The notes beneath the pieces were generated by a model that worked only from the letters and a program-made list of their open reading frames with translations, had not been told where the DNA came from and did no database searches. A stretch of 43,462 bases of DNA from Herpetosiphonaceae bacterium (GTDB lineage Bacteria; Chloroflexota; Chloroflexia; Chloroflexales; Kallotenuaceae). Both the position numbers and the translations under genes were made by a program. Positions 15,698 through 24,018 of this stretch are shown here, piece by piece; position 1 is the stretch's first letter; the number at the start of each line of letters is the position of its first letter. The stretch lies in the NCBI GenBank assembly GCA_036374795.1, contig DASUTC010000169.1, positions 1-43,462 of the forward strand, given 5' to 3'.

Positions 15698-16150
15698 TTA
15701 GCGCTGGCCCGCCTCACTCGCCAGCTCCTTGGTCGCCAGCCGCTTGATGTAGGCCAGGATCGTATGCACGCCCTGCAACCGGCGCGGCGAAAGCACATCT
15801 TGCAGGCCCATCTCCTGATAGAAGTCGCCGGGGATGCGCAGCACCTCCTCCGGCGTTGCGCCCTCCACGCCTTCGCTCAGCAGCGCGGCATAGCCCCGCA
15901 CCGTCGGCGACTCTTCGGGCACGTCGAAGTGGAACTTCAGGTGATTGTTCTGGTTTTCGGCATACACGAACACGGGCGTCATGCACTCGTGAACCTGCTC
16001 CATCGCATCGCGCTGACCATGAAGCCATGCGGGCAGCGGCGGCATGTTGCGCGCGTATTCCAGCAGGAGCTCAAGCTTCTCAGCGCCTTCCGCCAGCTTG
16101 AAGTCCTCGATGATCTCTTCGAGCCGGGGCGGAATCTGGGTTTCAGACAT
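15698..16150 (-). CDS. sufE: SufE-family sulphur acceptor
   Basis: A 150-residue SufE protein, which accepts persulphide sulphur from the SufS cysteine desulphurase and passes it to SufB. The conserved catalytic Cys is Cys56 in the phrase HECMTPVFVY. The N-terminal RLEEIIEDFKLAEGAEKLELLLEYA-type helix region and the LSPRRLQGVHTILAYIK helix near the end are diagnostic. The open frame extends upstream, but the ATG at 16150 follows CAGGAGA and is the start. It is unusual for SufE to be in the same island as SufU, since both usually serve as the partner of SufS. A 202-base repeat-containing leader separates it from the rhodanese gene, so it may have its own expression level. Confidence 0.9.
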   Translation of the reverse strand: MSETQIPPRLEEIIEDFKLAEGAEKLELLLEYARNMPPLPAWLHGQRDAMEQVHECMTPVFVYAENQNNHLKFHFDVPEESPTVRGYAALLSEGVEGATPEEVLRIPGDFYQEMGLQDVLSPRRLQGVHTILAYIKRLATKELASEAGQR

Positions 16151-16194
16151 TTCTATCTCCTGTATCCGCCGGATCATTATGCAATCCGTGCGAG

Positions 16195-16271
16195 AGAACA
16201 AAGAACAAACCGTTAGGAACCAAAGAACAAACCGTTAGGAACAAAGGACCCAAAGAACAAGAACGTTCTTG
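16195..16271. repeat. Heptad repeat copy 3 with 22-nt tandem duplication and palindrome
   Basis: AGAACAAAG units (TTTGTTC on the minus strand, the coding strand of sufE). Inside, a 22-base unit is perfectly duplicated in tandem (16199-16220 and 16221-16242), each containing CCGTTAGGAAC. The array ends with the perfect 14-bp palindrome CAAGAACGTTCTTG at 16258-16271. It lies in the leader of sufE. Confidence 0.9.
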
Positions 16272-16286
16272 TCGCTTGTATTGTAG

Positions 16287-16333
16287 CAGAGGCCACATGC
16301 AAGAAGGACAGAAGCGCGTGGCCTCTGTCCTTC
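16287..16333 (-). terminator. Overlapping hairpins after the rhodanese gene
   Basis: CAGAGGCCAC (16287-16296) pairs perfectly with 16318-16327. A second 10-bp stem, 16303-16312 with 16324-16333, uses some of the same bases, so the two cannot form together. It lies 20 bases past the rhodanese stop on the minus strand, before the sufE leader. The most economical reading is a terminator or processing site; a switch is possible. Confidence 0.45.
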
Positions 16334-16352
16334 GGCGAGTCTGTCGAGCCGA

Positions 16353-17210
16353 TTACTTCTCAATCGGCAGGCCGACGCCGTTGCCCCACTCGGTCCACGA
16401 GCCGTCGTAGTTGCGCACCTTGTCGTAGCCCAGCAGGTATGTCAGCACAAACCACGTGTGCGACGAGCGCTCGCCGATGCGGCAGTAGGCGATCACGTCT
16501 TTGTCGGGCGTGATGCCCTTCGAGCCGTAGATCTGCTCCAGCTCTGGACGCGATTTGAACGTGCTGTCTTCGTTGACCGCCGTGGCCCAGGGGATGTTCT
16601 GCGCGCCTGGGATGTGACCGCCGCGCAGCGCGCCTTCCTGGGGATACTCCGGCATGTGCAGCTTCTTGCCGGTGTACTCGTCGGGCGAGCGCACATCGAC
16701 CAGCGCAACGTCACGCTGTTTAAGCGCCGCCAGCACCTGATCGCGGAAGGCGCGGATCTGCTCGTCCGAGCGCTCAGGAGCCGTGTAGTCCGTCGCCGGG
16801 TACTGCGGCACCTCCGTGGCGAGCTCGCGTCCCTCGTCGATCCACTTCTTGCGACCGCCGTTCATGATCTTGGCGTTGGTGTGCCCGAAGAGCTGGAAGA
16901 CCCAGAAGGCATAGGTCGCCCACCAGTTGTTTTTGTCGCCGTAGAAGACGACCGTCGTGTCGTTGGCGATGCCCTTCTTGCGCATCAGCTTCTCGAAGCC
17001 TGCTTTGTCCAGATAATCGCGGACCAGCGGATCGTTGAGATCTTCTACCCAGTCGATTTTGACCGCGCCGGGGACGTGACCCAGATCGTAGAGCAGCACG
17101 TCTTCGTCGCACTCCACGATCCGCACGCCGGGATCGTCGCGGTGCTCCGCGACCCATTGTGTATCGACCAGTACCTCTGGACGGGCGTAGGTGTGTGAGG
17201 CTTGTGTCAT
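16353..17210 (-). CDS. Two-domain rhodanese, thiosulfate/mercaptopyruvate sulfurtransferase
   Basis: A 285-residue tandem rhodanese. The N-terminal domain (residues 1-130) has GDKNNW where the active-site loop would be and is catalytically inactive, as in the family. The C-terminal domain (160-285) has the active loop CRIGERSSH with catalytic Cys243. The CRxGxRS loop is usual for thiosulfate sulfurtransferases such as mycobacterial CysA, whereas mercaptopyruvate enzymes have CGSGVTA. It transfers sulphane sulphur to acceptors in the cytoplasm. It is 23 bases downstream of the Rieske gene and has a good ribosome binding site (AGGAGG). In this island it may feed or recycle persulphide for Fe-S assembly. 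Confidence 0.93.
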   Translation of the reverse strand: MTQASHTYARPEVLVDTQWVAEHRDDPGVRIVECDEDVLLYDLGHVPGAVKIDWVEDLNDPLVRDYLDKAGFEKLMRKKGIANDTTVVFYGDKNNWWATYAFWVFQLFGHTNAKIMNGGRKKWIDEGRELATEVPQYPATDYTAPERSDEQIRAFRDQVLAALKQRDVALVDVRSPDEYTGKKLHMPEYPQEGALRGGHIPGAQNIPWATAVNEDSTFKSRPELEQIYGSKGITPDKDVIAYCRIGERSSHTWFVLTYLLGYDKVRNYDGSWTEWGNGVGLPIEK

Positions 17211-17233
17211 GCGAACCTCCTCCTGCGGATATT

Positions 17234-17551
17234 CTAGCTAACGGCTACCTGAATCTCATCGCCGACGACGCGGACTTCATACGTCGCGATCGGCGTGACG
17301 GCTGGCAGCGTTCGGGGACGGCCCGACTCCAGGCTGAACTGCGAGCCGTGCAGCGGACACTCGATCGTGCATTCGTCGGTATCGACCTCGCCTTCGTGCA
17401 GCTCGGCGTATTCATGGCTACAAATGTTGTTGATGGCATAGAACTGCCCGTTGCAGGCCACGATCGCGATCATTTCTCCGTTGACTGTGCATGCCTTGAC
17501 CGTGCCTTCGTTAAAGTCTTGGACGCTCGCCACCGTAACAAACTCCGCCAT
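17234..17551 (-). CDS. Rieske [2Fe-2S] ferredoxin
   Basis: A 105-residue soluble Rieske ferredoxin. The cluster ligands are Cys44/His46 (CSH) and Cys65/His68 (CPLH); the second loop continues [11 protein letters not shown], the usual HGSxF pattern. Its length fits the ferredoxin component of non-haem dioxygenases (NirD/NdoA-like). No oxygenase is nearby, while such Rieske proteins are a regular member of suf operons in actinobacteria and Chloroflexota, where they probably supply electrons or act as cluster recipient (inference). It lies 118 bases after sufB across a 34-bp palindrome and 23 bases before the rhodanese gene. Confidence 0.92.
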   Translation of the reverse strand: MAEFVTVASVQDFNEGTVKACTVNGEMIAIVACNGQFYAINNICSHEYAELHEGEVDTDECTIECPLHGSQFSLESGRPRTLPAVTPIATYEVRVVGDEIQVAVS

Positions 17552-17622
17552 GCCTATACTCCTGTTTGTTACTCAAGTTACTATTGTATCATAGACCACG
17601 AGTGCAGTTGCCGGGCATAGGA

Positions 17623-17656
17623 CAGCGGGGTAGAGGTGCGCACCTCTACCCCGCTG
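17623..17656 (-). promoter_or_regulatory. Perfect 34-bp palindrome between sufB and Rieske gene
   Basis: A perfect inverted repeat with no spacer: the 17 bases at 17623-17639 are exactly complementary to 17640-17656. In RNA it gives a stem of about 15 bp closed by a tetraloop. It begins 13 bases after the sufB stop on the minus strand and has no T-tract. It may end or attenuate the sufCDSUB transcript, or mark a processing site that sets a lower level for the genes downstream. Confidence 0.6.
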
Positions 17657-17669
17657 CCAGCGCTCGATC

Positions 17670-19088
<1,419 letters not shown>

Positions 19089-19142
19089 CGCGCTCACTCC
19101 TTATCCATGACGCGCCTGAACGATCGTCCATAGCGCCGCACC

Positions 19143-19541
19143 TTAGAATAATTCGTCTTCGTCCCACTCTTCGTCGATCGCGCGGTACACGCCGACTTTC
19201 AACGCCTTCAAGCCCAGCAGGGCACATTTCAAGCGAGTATAGCCGATCGGAATGCCCAGCAGCTCCAGCACATCGTTTTTGCTCAGCGCGCGAACCTCGT
19301 CGAGCGATTTGCCTTTGACCTCCTCGGTCAGCATCGAGGCCGCCGCCTGACTGATCGCGCAGCCGCGACCGCTGAAAAGCACATCTTTGACGGTCCCGTC
19401 TTCGATCAGCAGATCGAACCGGAGTTTGTCGCCGCACAGCGGATTGACCGCCTCGTAGCTCACGGTTGGATGTTCCAGCCGCCCGCTGTTGCGCGGATGT
19501 CTCGAATGGTCCAGAATGTTCTGCTGATACAGATCGTCCAT
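19143..19541 (-). CDS. sufU: SufU/IscU-type Fe-S assembly protein
   Basis: A 132-residue U-type protein with the three conserved Cys: Cys36 (NPLCGD, with Asp38), Cys61 (SGRGCAIS) and Cys106 (RLKCALL). A Lys precedes the third Cys, as in SufU, where IscU has a His. SufU of B. subtilis acts as a zinc-dependent sulphur acceptor for SufS. The distance between the second and third Cys is 45 residues here. As I recall it is about 62 in B. subtilis SufU and 43 in IscU, so this protein seems to lack the SufU-specific insertion. It lies between sufS and sufB in one operon. A 47-base GC-rich repeat stands just before it. Confidence 0.93.
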   Translation of the reverse strand: MDDLYQQNILDHSRHPRNSGRLEHPTVSYEAVNPLCGDKLRFDLLIEDGTVKDVLFSGRGCAISQAAASMLTEEVKGKSLDEVRALSKNDVLELLGIPIGYTRLKCALLGLKALKVGVYRAIDEEWDEDELF

Positions 19542-19556
19542 GTCAATGCTGCCCGT

Positions 19557-19600
19557 CGCCGTTAGGCCGGGGGTTTGGGGAGTCCCCCAAGATTCCCCCT
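19557..19600. repeat. GC-rich hairpin repeat, copy A
   Basis: CGCCGTTAGGCCGGGGGTT followed by the hairpin TTGGGG-AGTC-CCCCAA, in the 62-base gap between sufS and sufU. A second copy lies at 37171-37207, with one mismatch in the leading 19 bases and its own different but perfect hairpin. Two copies in 43 kb suggest a dispersed family. Confidence 0.75.
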
Positions 19601-19603
19601 TTC

Positions 19604-20857
19604 CTACCCGAAAATCGCTTTACACTTTTCCAGCGCCGCCGCCAACTGATCGATCTCTTCGGTCGTCGTGTACAGGTAGAACGATGCCCGCGCCGTTGCG
19701 GGAGCGCCCAGGATGCCCATTAGCGGCTGGCAGCAGTGATGCCCCGCGCGCACCGCCACGCCGTGCCGATCGAGCACCGCCGCGACATCGTGCGCGTGAA
19801 CGCCGTCGAGGTTGAACGAGATCACGCCGCCGCGCTCCTCCACCGACGGCCCGTAGGTCGTCAGCCCTGGGATCGTACTCAGCCGCTCCAGCGCGTACGC
19901 CGTCAACTGCTGCTCTGCCTGGTGGATCGCCTCCATGCCGATCGCGCTCAGATAGTCTACCGCATAGCCCAGGGCAATCGCCTCGCCGATCGGCGGCGTG
20001 CCCGCCTCGAACTTGTGCGGCAGCTCGTTCCACGTGCTTCGGCGCAGCTCGACGGTCTGGATCATCGAGCCGCCGCCCAGGAACGGCGGCATCGCCTGCA
20101 AGATTTTCTTGCGCCCCCACAGCACGCCGATGCCGGTCGGCCCGCACATTTTGTGCCCCGAAAAGGCCAGAAAGTCGATCTCTAGATCCTGTACGTCTAC
20201 CGCGAAGTGCGGCACGCTCTGCGCGCCGTCGACCAGCACCAGCGCTCCCACTGCGTGCGCCGCCCGCGCGATCTGCGCCACCGGATTGATCGTGCCGAGC
20301 ACGTTCGACATGTGCGTCAGCGCCACCAGCTTCGTTCGCCGGGTGCCCTCTGGGCGCAGGAGCGCGGCCAGATCGTCGAGCGCCAGCCGTCCCGCTCCGT
20401 CTACCGGAATGAAATCGAGCGTCGCGCCCGTCGCCTCCGCCACGATCTGCCACGGCACCAGATTGGAATGATGCTCCATCTCGGTCAGCAGAATCCGATC
20501 GCCGGGCTTGAGATTGGCGCGGCCCCACGTATGCGCCACGAGGTTGATGCTCTCGGTGGTGTTGCGCGTGAAGATCACTTCCCGTGGGCTGCGCGCGTTG
20601 ATGAAGCGGGCGATCTTATGCCGCGCCTGCTCCATCGCCTCGGTCGCCTGCTCCGAAAGCTGATACACGCCGCGATGAACGTTGGCGTTGTAGCGCCGGT
20701 AGTAGTCGCTCAGCGCGTCGATCACCAGCGCGGGCTTCTGCGACGAGGCCGTGCTGTCCAGGTAGGCCAGCGGATAGCCGTTGACCTGCTGGTGCAGGAT
20801 CGGAAAGTCGGCGCGAACACGGGCCAGATCGAGTTGTGGTGCTGCGGTTTGAGTCAT
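19604..20857 (-). CDS. sufS: Cysteine desulphurase SufS
   Basis: A 417-residue group II cysteine desulphurase that mobilises sulphur from cysteine as enzyme-bound persulphide for Fe-S assembly. The PLP Lys is Lys236 in SGHKMCGP. The catalytic Cys is Cys375 in RAGHHCCQP, with an unusual second Cys directly after it where Ala is common. TEMEHHSN near 125-132 carries the PLP-stacking His. The open frame extends 12 codons upstream, but those residues (MFFVPLFFVLG) are encoded by heptad repeats, so I place the start at the ATG at 20857, where MTQTAAPQLD fits the family. The ribosome binding site (AGGAA) is close to the ATG. It is 74 bases downstream of sufD, with a 15-bp hairpin in the gap. Confidence 0.96.
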   Translation of the reverse strand: MTQTAAPQLDLARVRADFPILHQQVNGYPLAYLDSTASSQKPALVIDALSDYYRRYNANVHRGVYQLSEQATEAMEQARHKIARFINARSPREVIFTRNTTESINLVAHTWGRANLKPGDRILLTEMEHHSNLVPWQIVAEATGATLDFIPVDGAGRLALDDLAALLRPEGTRRTKLVALTHMSNVLGTINPVAQIARAAHAVGALVLVDGAQSVPHFAVDVQDLEIDFLAFSGHKMCGPTGIGVLWGRKKILQAMPPFLGGGSMIQTVELRRSTWNELPHKFEAGTPPIGEAIALGYAVDYLSAIGMEAIHQAEQQLTAYALERLSTIPGLTTYGPSVEERGGVISFNLDGVHAHDVAAVLDRHGVAVRAGHHCCQPLMGILGAPATARASFYLYTTTEEIDQLAAALEKCKAIFG

Positions 20858-20864
20858 AGTTCCT

Positions 20865-20922
20865 AGAACAAAGAACAACGGAACAAAGAACAAAGGGCTT
20901 GTATTTGCTTTGTTCTTTGTTC
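20865..20922. repeat. Heptad repeat copy 4 forming a perfect 15-bp hairpin
   Basis: AGAACAAAG/CTTTGTTC units fill the gap between sufD and sufS. GAACAAAGAACAAAG at 20881-20895 is exactly complementary to 20908-20922, with a 12-base loop. On the minus strand the TTTGTTC orientation is nearest to the sufS start. This hairpin in the middle of the operon could shape relative expression of sufCD and sufS. Confidence 0.9.
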
Positions 20923-20931
20923 TCCGCTCTG

Positions 20932-22119
20932 CTAAATCTTCGCTTCAATCAGCTCCAGCACACGGTCGCGCACTTCGTCGAACGGGATGCGCTCGACCAC
21001 CGAGGCGAAGAAGCCCAGCACGATCATGCGCGTTGCGTCGGCGCGGCTCAGGCCACGTGCCATCAGGTAGAAGAGCTGCTCCTCGTCGATCTGCCCACTG
21101 GTCGAGCCGTGACCGGCCTTGACCTCGTTGGCGTCGATCTCCAGGCCGGGGATCGAGTCCGAGCGCGCCTTGTCCGACAGGTGCAGCGCGGCGTCGCGCA
21201 GATCCGAGTTGGTGCCCTGCGCGCCCTTCTCGATGTCGATCATGCCGTCGAAGACGACGTAGGCGGTATCCGAGACGGCGCTCTTCCAGTCGATCTGCGC
21301 CTCGGTGCTCAGCCCAATGTGGTTGACGCGCGGTGCCCAGAGCAACTGCTGCGAGTCGGTGCCGAACGTAAAGCCGTACCACTCCAGAGCGGAGCCGCTG
21401 CCTTGCAGATTGACCTGCATGTCCATGTGCTGCACGCTCCCGCCGACCGCGCCCGACAGCCACCAGACGCGCGCATCCTTGCCGACGATCGCGCGCTGCG
21501 CGCCGAGCTGGTAGGCGTTCTGCCCTAGTGTCTGCAGGCTGACGAGGCGGATCTCGCTGCTGTCGTTCGCGAACAGCTCCGTCACAGGCGCGCTCAGCCC
21601 GTAGCTCGTCAGATCATCCGAGCGAAACTCCTCGATGACCGTCACGCGGCTGTTGGCCTCGGCGATGACCAGCGTGCGCGGAAAGGTGGCCGTTCCCGCC
21701 GCTGGAAGCCGATAGACCACGCGGATCGGCTCGCTGACCTCGACGTTACGCGGCACGTGTATGACGACGCCGTCGTTCGCCAGCGCCATGTTGTACGCGA
21801 CAAACGTGTTGAAGTCGGTCGGCAGCGCGGTGCCCAGGTAGCGCCCGACCAGATCGGCCTTGTCGCGCAGCGCGGTCTGGAAATCGGCGACGTACACGCC
21901 CTGCGGCGCGCGCGCGCTGATCTCGACCGTGCCGTACGTCGGGCGGAGCTCGTCCAGCTTGAAGCGCTTGAGGTCGGTGCGCCGCCAGAACGGAAGCTCA
22001 AGCTGCTGCGCCGTGGTCAGCGCCGCGCGTCGGGTTTCGACCAGCGTATCGCGCTCCAGCGCTTCAGCCGTCAGCTCGCGCAGCGTCGGCAGCATTTGCA
22101 GTTCGCTCTTAGCTGGCAT
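20932..22119 (-). CDS. sufD: Fe-S assembly complex subunit SufD
   Basis: A 395-residue SufD, a SufB paralogue that completes the SufBC2D scaffold. The right-handed beta-helix core contains [16 protein letters not shown] and [15 protein letters not shown]. The C-terminal signature [21 protein letters not shown] is the usual SufD end, with Arg/Ala-rich [15 protein letters not shown] following. The open frame reaches 22170, but the ATG at 22119 overlaps the 3' end of sufC by 11 bases and has AAGAGGTG upstream, so translational coupling to sufC is likely and the shorter start is chosen. It is followed by the heptad-repeat hairpin and sufS. Confidence 0.95.
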   Translation of the reverse strand: MPAKSELQMLPTLRELTAEALERDTLVETRRAALTTAQQLELPFWRRTDLKRFKLDELRPTYGTVEISARAPQGVYVADFQTALRDKADLVGRYLGTALPTDFNTFVAYNMALANDGVVIHVPRNVEVSEPIRVVYRLPAAGTATFPRTLVIAEANSRVTVIEEFRSDDLTSYGLSAPVTELFANDSSEIRLVSLQTLGQNAYQLGAQRAIVGKDARVWWLSGAVGGSVQHMDMQVNLQGSGSALEWYGFTFGTDSQQLLWAPRVNHIGLSTEAQIDWKSAVSDTAYVVFDGMIDIEKGAQGTNSDLRDAALHLSDKARSDSIPGLEIDANEVKAGHGSTSGQIDEEQLFYLMARGLSRADATRMIVLGFFASVVERIPFDEVRDRVLELIEAKI

Positions 22120-22915
22120 TGCCGAACACCTCTTCACGAATCCAGTCGTAGCCCTTCTCTTCAAGCTCAAGCGCCAGCTCAGGCCCGCCCTCGCGCACGA
22201 TCTGGCCGTCCATCAGCACATGAACCATGTCGGGCTTGATGTAGTTCAGCAGGCGCTGGTAGTGCGTGATCACCAGCACGCCCATCTGCGGATTCTGCTC
22301 CTTGATCGTGTTGACGCCGTTCGCCACGATGCGCAGCGCGTCGATGTCAAGGCCGGAGTCGGTTTCGTCCATCAGCGCAATGCTCGGCTGCAACATCGAC
22401 ATTTGCAGGATCTCAAGCCGCTTCTTCTCGCCGCCGGAGAAGCCCTCGTTGAGGTAGCGCCGGGCGAACTCAGGAGCCATGTCGAGCATCTTCATGCGCT
22501 CGTTGAGCAGCTTGCGAAACTCCGAAACCGGAATCGCGGTCTGTCGGCTGTCCTTGCCCTCTTCGGCCCGGTGCGCGTTGATCGCGGCCCGCAGGAAGTT
22601 GGCGACCGTCACGCCCGCCACGGCGACGGGATACTGGAACGCCAGGAACAGGCCGAGCTTCGAGCGCTCGTCGGGCTCAAGATCGAGCACGCTCTCGCCC
22701 CGGTAGAGCACCTCGCCCTCGGTCACTTCGTAGCGCGGATGGCCCGCCAGCGTGTAGGCCAGTGTGCTTTTACCTGAGCCATTCGGCCCCATAACCGCAT
22801 GAATCTTGCCCGATTCGACGGTCAGATTGATGCCTTTCAGGATCTCCTTATCTTCACCTTCGATCTGGACGTGTAGATCACGGATCTCCAGGTTGCTCAT
22901 GTTTCCGTTTGACAT
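22109..22915 (-). CDS. sufC: Fe-S assembly ATPase SufC
   Basis: A 268-residue ABC-type ATPase that powers the SufBC2D complex. Walker A is GPNGSGKS (residues 43-50), the ABC signature is GFSGGEKKR near 168, Walker B is [12 protein letters not shown] near 188-199, and the switch His lies in [10 protein letters not shown]. The sequence [16 protein letters not shown] is typical of SufC's Q-loop region. It is not a membrane transporter despite its ABC fold. There are two possible starts (residues 1 and 6); AGGAG lies 13 bases before the first. It is the first gene after the Fur-box promoter and overlaps sufD. Confidence 0.97.
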   Translation of the reverse strand: MSNGNMSNLEIRDLHVQIEGEDKEILKGINLTVESGKIHAVMGPNGSGKSTLAYTLAGHPRYEVTEGEVLYRGESVLDLEPDERSKLGLFLAFQYPVAVAGVTVANFLRAAINAHRAEEGKDSRQTAIPVSEFRKLLNERMKMLDMAPEFARRYLNEGFSGGEKKRLEILQMSMLQPSIALMDETDSGLDIDALRIVANGVNTIKEQNPQMGVLVITHYQRLLNYIKPDMVHVLMDGQIVREGGPELALELEEKGYDWIREEVFGNAS

Positions 22916-22968
22916 GCTTTTTATGTACTCCTCGGTACGATATTCTTAACTCTTTGTCAAGCGATGAG

Positions 22969-23004
22969 ATTATACATCAAGTTTTGCAACTGATTATCAT
23001 TATC
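22969..23004 (-). promoter_or_regulatory. suf promoter with near-consensus Fur box
   Basis: Read on the minus strand, 23004-22986 matches the 19-base Fur consensus at 16 positions, including an unbroken GATAATGATAATCA. A perfect TATAAT lies at 22969-22974; the position 17 bases upstream, where a -35 would be, falls inside the box. Expected transcription start is about 22962, giving a leader of roughly 47 bases to sufC. The box begins 11 bases after the sufR stop. Fur with iron would repress sufCDSUB, as it does in E. coli. Confidence 0.7.
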
Positions 23005-23014
23005 GACAGCCGGG

Positions 23015-23692
23015 CTACGTCTTCGGTCGCTCCTTGCGACCGTCGACCACGAACTGGCAGCCCGCGTGCCCATCGACGATGCGCTTGGTCAGCCGCGCCT
23101 TGCGCCCCAGCACCTGCTCCAACATCTGCTGCTCGATCTGGCAGACCTCGGCGTTCTCCTGCGCGACGTTGAAGTATGGGCAGGTGTACTCGTGCAGCAC
23201 GACGCTATCCTCGTGCTCAGCGATGGCAATCGGCGTGCCCCGCTTGTCGAGCGCCTGGGCCAATGCCGCGAGGCGCTGCTCTAGCTCCTGACCGTCGGCG
23301 TGCCCGCCGTACTCTGCGGCCAGCCGCCCGCTGACGCCCGCGAGAATCTGCTGCACGCGCTCGGCTCCAAGCTGCGCGTCAAGCTCTTCCAGCAGCAGCT
23401 TCAGCAGCACGTCGTAGCCTTTGGGAAAGAGCGCCTGCGCTTTATCGCTGAGCGCGTACATGTAGGCCGGACGGCCCGCGCCGCGCCGCACGGTATTCGC
23501 GCGGATCAATCCTGCGGCGGTCAGGCTATTCAACTGCTCGCGCACCGCGTTCAGGCTGCGCACGCCTAGTGCAGCCTGTAGCTCTTTGGCGCTCATCGGG
23601 CCGTTGCGCTGCAACAGCCGCAAGATCTCGCCGGACGGGCCGCGTTGCAGGTAGCTCAGGCTATCGTCACTTGTCTGTTTTGCCGTATCCAT
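23015..23692 (-). CDS. sufR: Fe-S-sensing transcriptional regulator SufR
   Basis: A 225-residue DeoR/ArsR-like winged-helix regulator. The HTH region spans residues about 20-70 (GEILRLLQRNGPMSAKEL). A C-terminal cluster-binding domain has Cys171, Cys184 and Cys212 (CX12C then 27 residues then C), resembling the Cys pattern of cyanobacterial SufR, which carries an Fe-S cluster and represses suf genes when it is loaded. It is first in the suf island, 99 bases before sufC, with its own promoter. It has a possible leaderless start: -10 TAAACT ends 9 bases before the ATG. I did not find the CAAC-N6-GTTG operator described for cyanobacteria; palindromes at 23736 and 23759 are alternatives. Confidence 0.9.
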   Translation of the reverse strand: MDTAKQTSDDSLSYLQRGPSGEILRLLQRNGPMSAKELQAALGVRSLNAVREQLNSLTAAGLIRANTVRRGAGRPAYMYALSDKAQALFPKGYDVLLKLLLEELDAQLGAERVQQILAGVSGRLAAEYGGHADGQELEQRLAALAQALDKRGTPIAIAEHEDSVVLHEYTCPYFNVAQENAEVCQIEQQMLEQVLGRKARLTKRIVDGHAGCQFVVDGRKERPKT

Positions 23693-23701
23693 GTTGTGGG
23701 T

Positions 23702-23749
23702 AGTTTAACACAGACTTTGTGAAGAGTCAATTTATACAGTTCTAACTGT
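23702..23749 (-). promoter_or_regulatory. sufR promoter with adjacent palindrome
   Basis: On the minus strand a -35 TTGACT (23725-23730) and -10 TAAACT (23702-23707) are separated by exactly 17 bases. The start codon at 23692 is 9 bases after the -10, so the message may be leaderless. Just upstream of the -35 is the palindrome ACAGTT-CT-AACTGT (23736-23749), a possible operator for SufR itself. Confidence 0.6.
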
Positions 23750-23758
23750 TTTAATTGT

Positions 23759-23782
23759 TTTGCTGCATTCCAAAGCAGCAAA
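23759..23782. promoter_or_regulatory. 8-bp inverted repeat between sufR and TIR remnant
   Basis: TTTGCTGC and GCAGCAAA, exactly complementary, with an 8-base spacer, in the divergent gap. It lies between the sufR promoter and a TATACT -10 candidate (23812-23817) in front of the TIR remnant. Possible operator or hairpin; nothing more can be said. Confidence 0.35.
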
Positions 23783-23839
23783 TTTCTGTATCCAGCGCCG
23801 CGCCGATCGGGTATACTGGCGCTACCGGCAGGACAAACG

Positions 23840-23985
23840 ATGAAGGATTTTTTTATTAGCTACCACAACGCCGACCGCGCCTGGGCCGAGTGGATCGCCT
23901 GGCAGGAGGCGGGGCGTTCGCCAAAGATCCAACCGGCGAGCACACCTTGCTGCTGCCCGTTTGCACAAGCTGCAACACTCGCGTA
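23840..23985 (+). pseudogene. Remnant of a TIR-domain gene
   Basis: An ATG at 23840 opens the sequence MKDFFISYHNADRAWAEWIA, the characteristic first strand and helix of bacterial TIR domains (the TIR_2 type found with NB-ARC or TPR). After about 22 codons the match stops. From about 23914, in a different reading frame, AFAKDPTGEHTLLLPV resembles the later part of the same domain (usually AAFAxDPTGExxxLLPVRV). The intervening 70 or so residues and the rest of the gene are missing, so this is a deletion plus frameshift relic. A -10-like TATACT lies at 23812-23817. TIR proteins of this type often act in antiphage defence or signalling. The region now forms the leader of the M20 peptidase gene. 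Confidence 0.75.
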
Positions 23986-24018
23986 TGCTACGGCATGGAC
24001 TTTTCAACAGGAGCGACT

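Noticed and set aside
16195-16271. Possible CRISPR array
   Set aside because: Units are 7 and 22 bases, tandem without unique spacers, and no cas gene is present.
20858-20893. Hydrophobic N-terminal extension of SufS resembling a signal peptide
   Set aside because: The extension is translated heptad repeat; SufS is a cytoplasmic enzyme and the family start matches the ATG at 20857.
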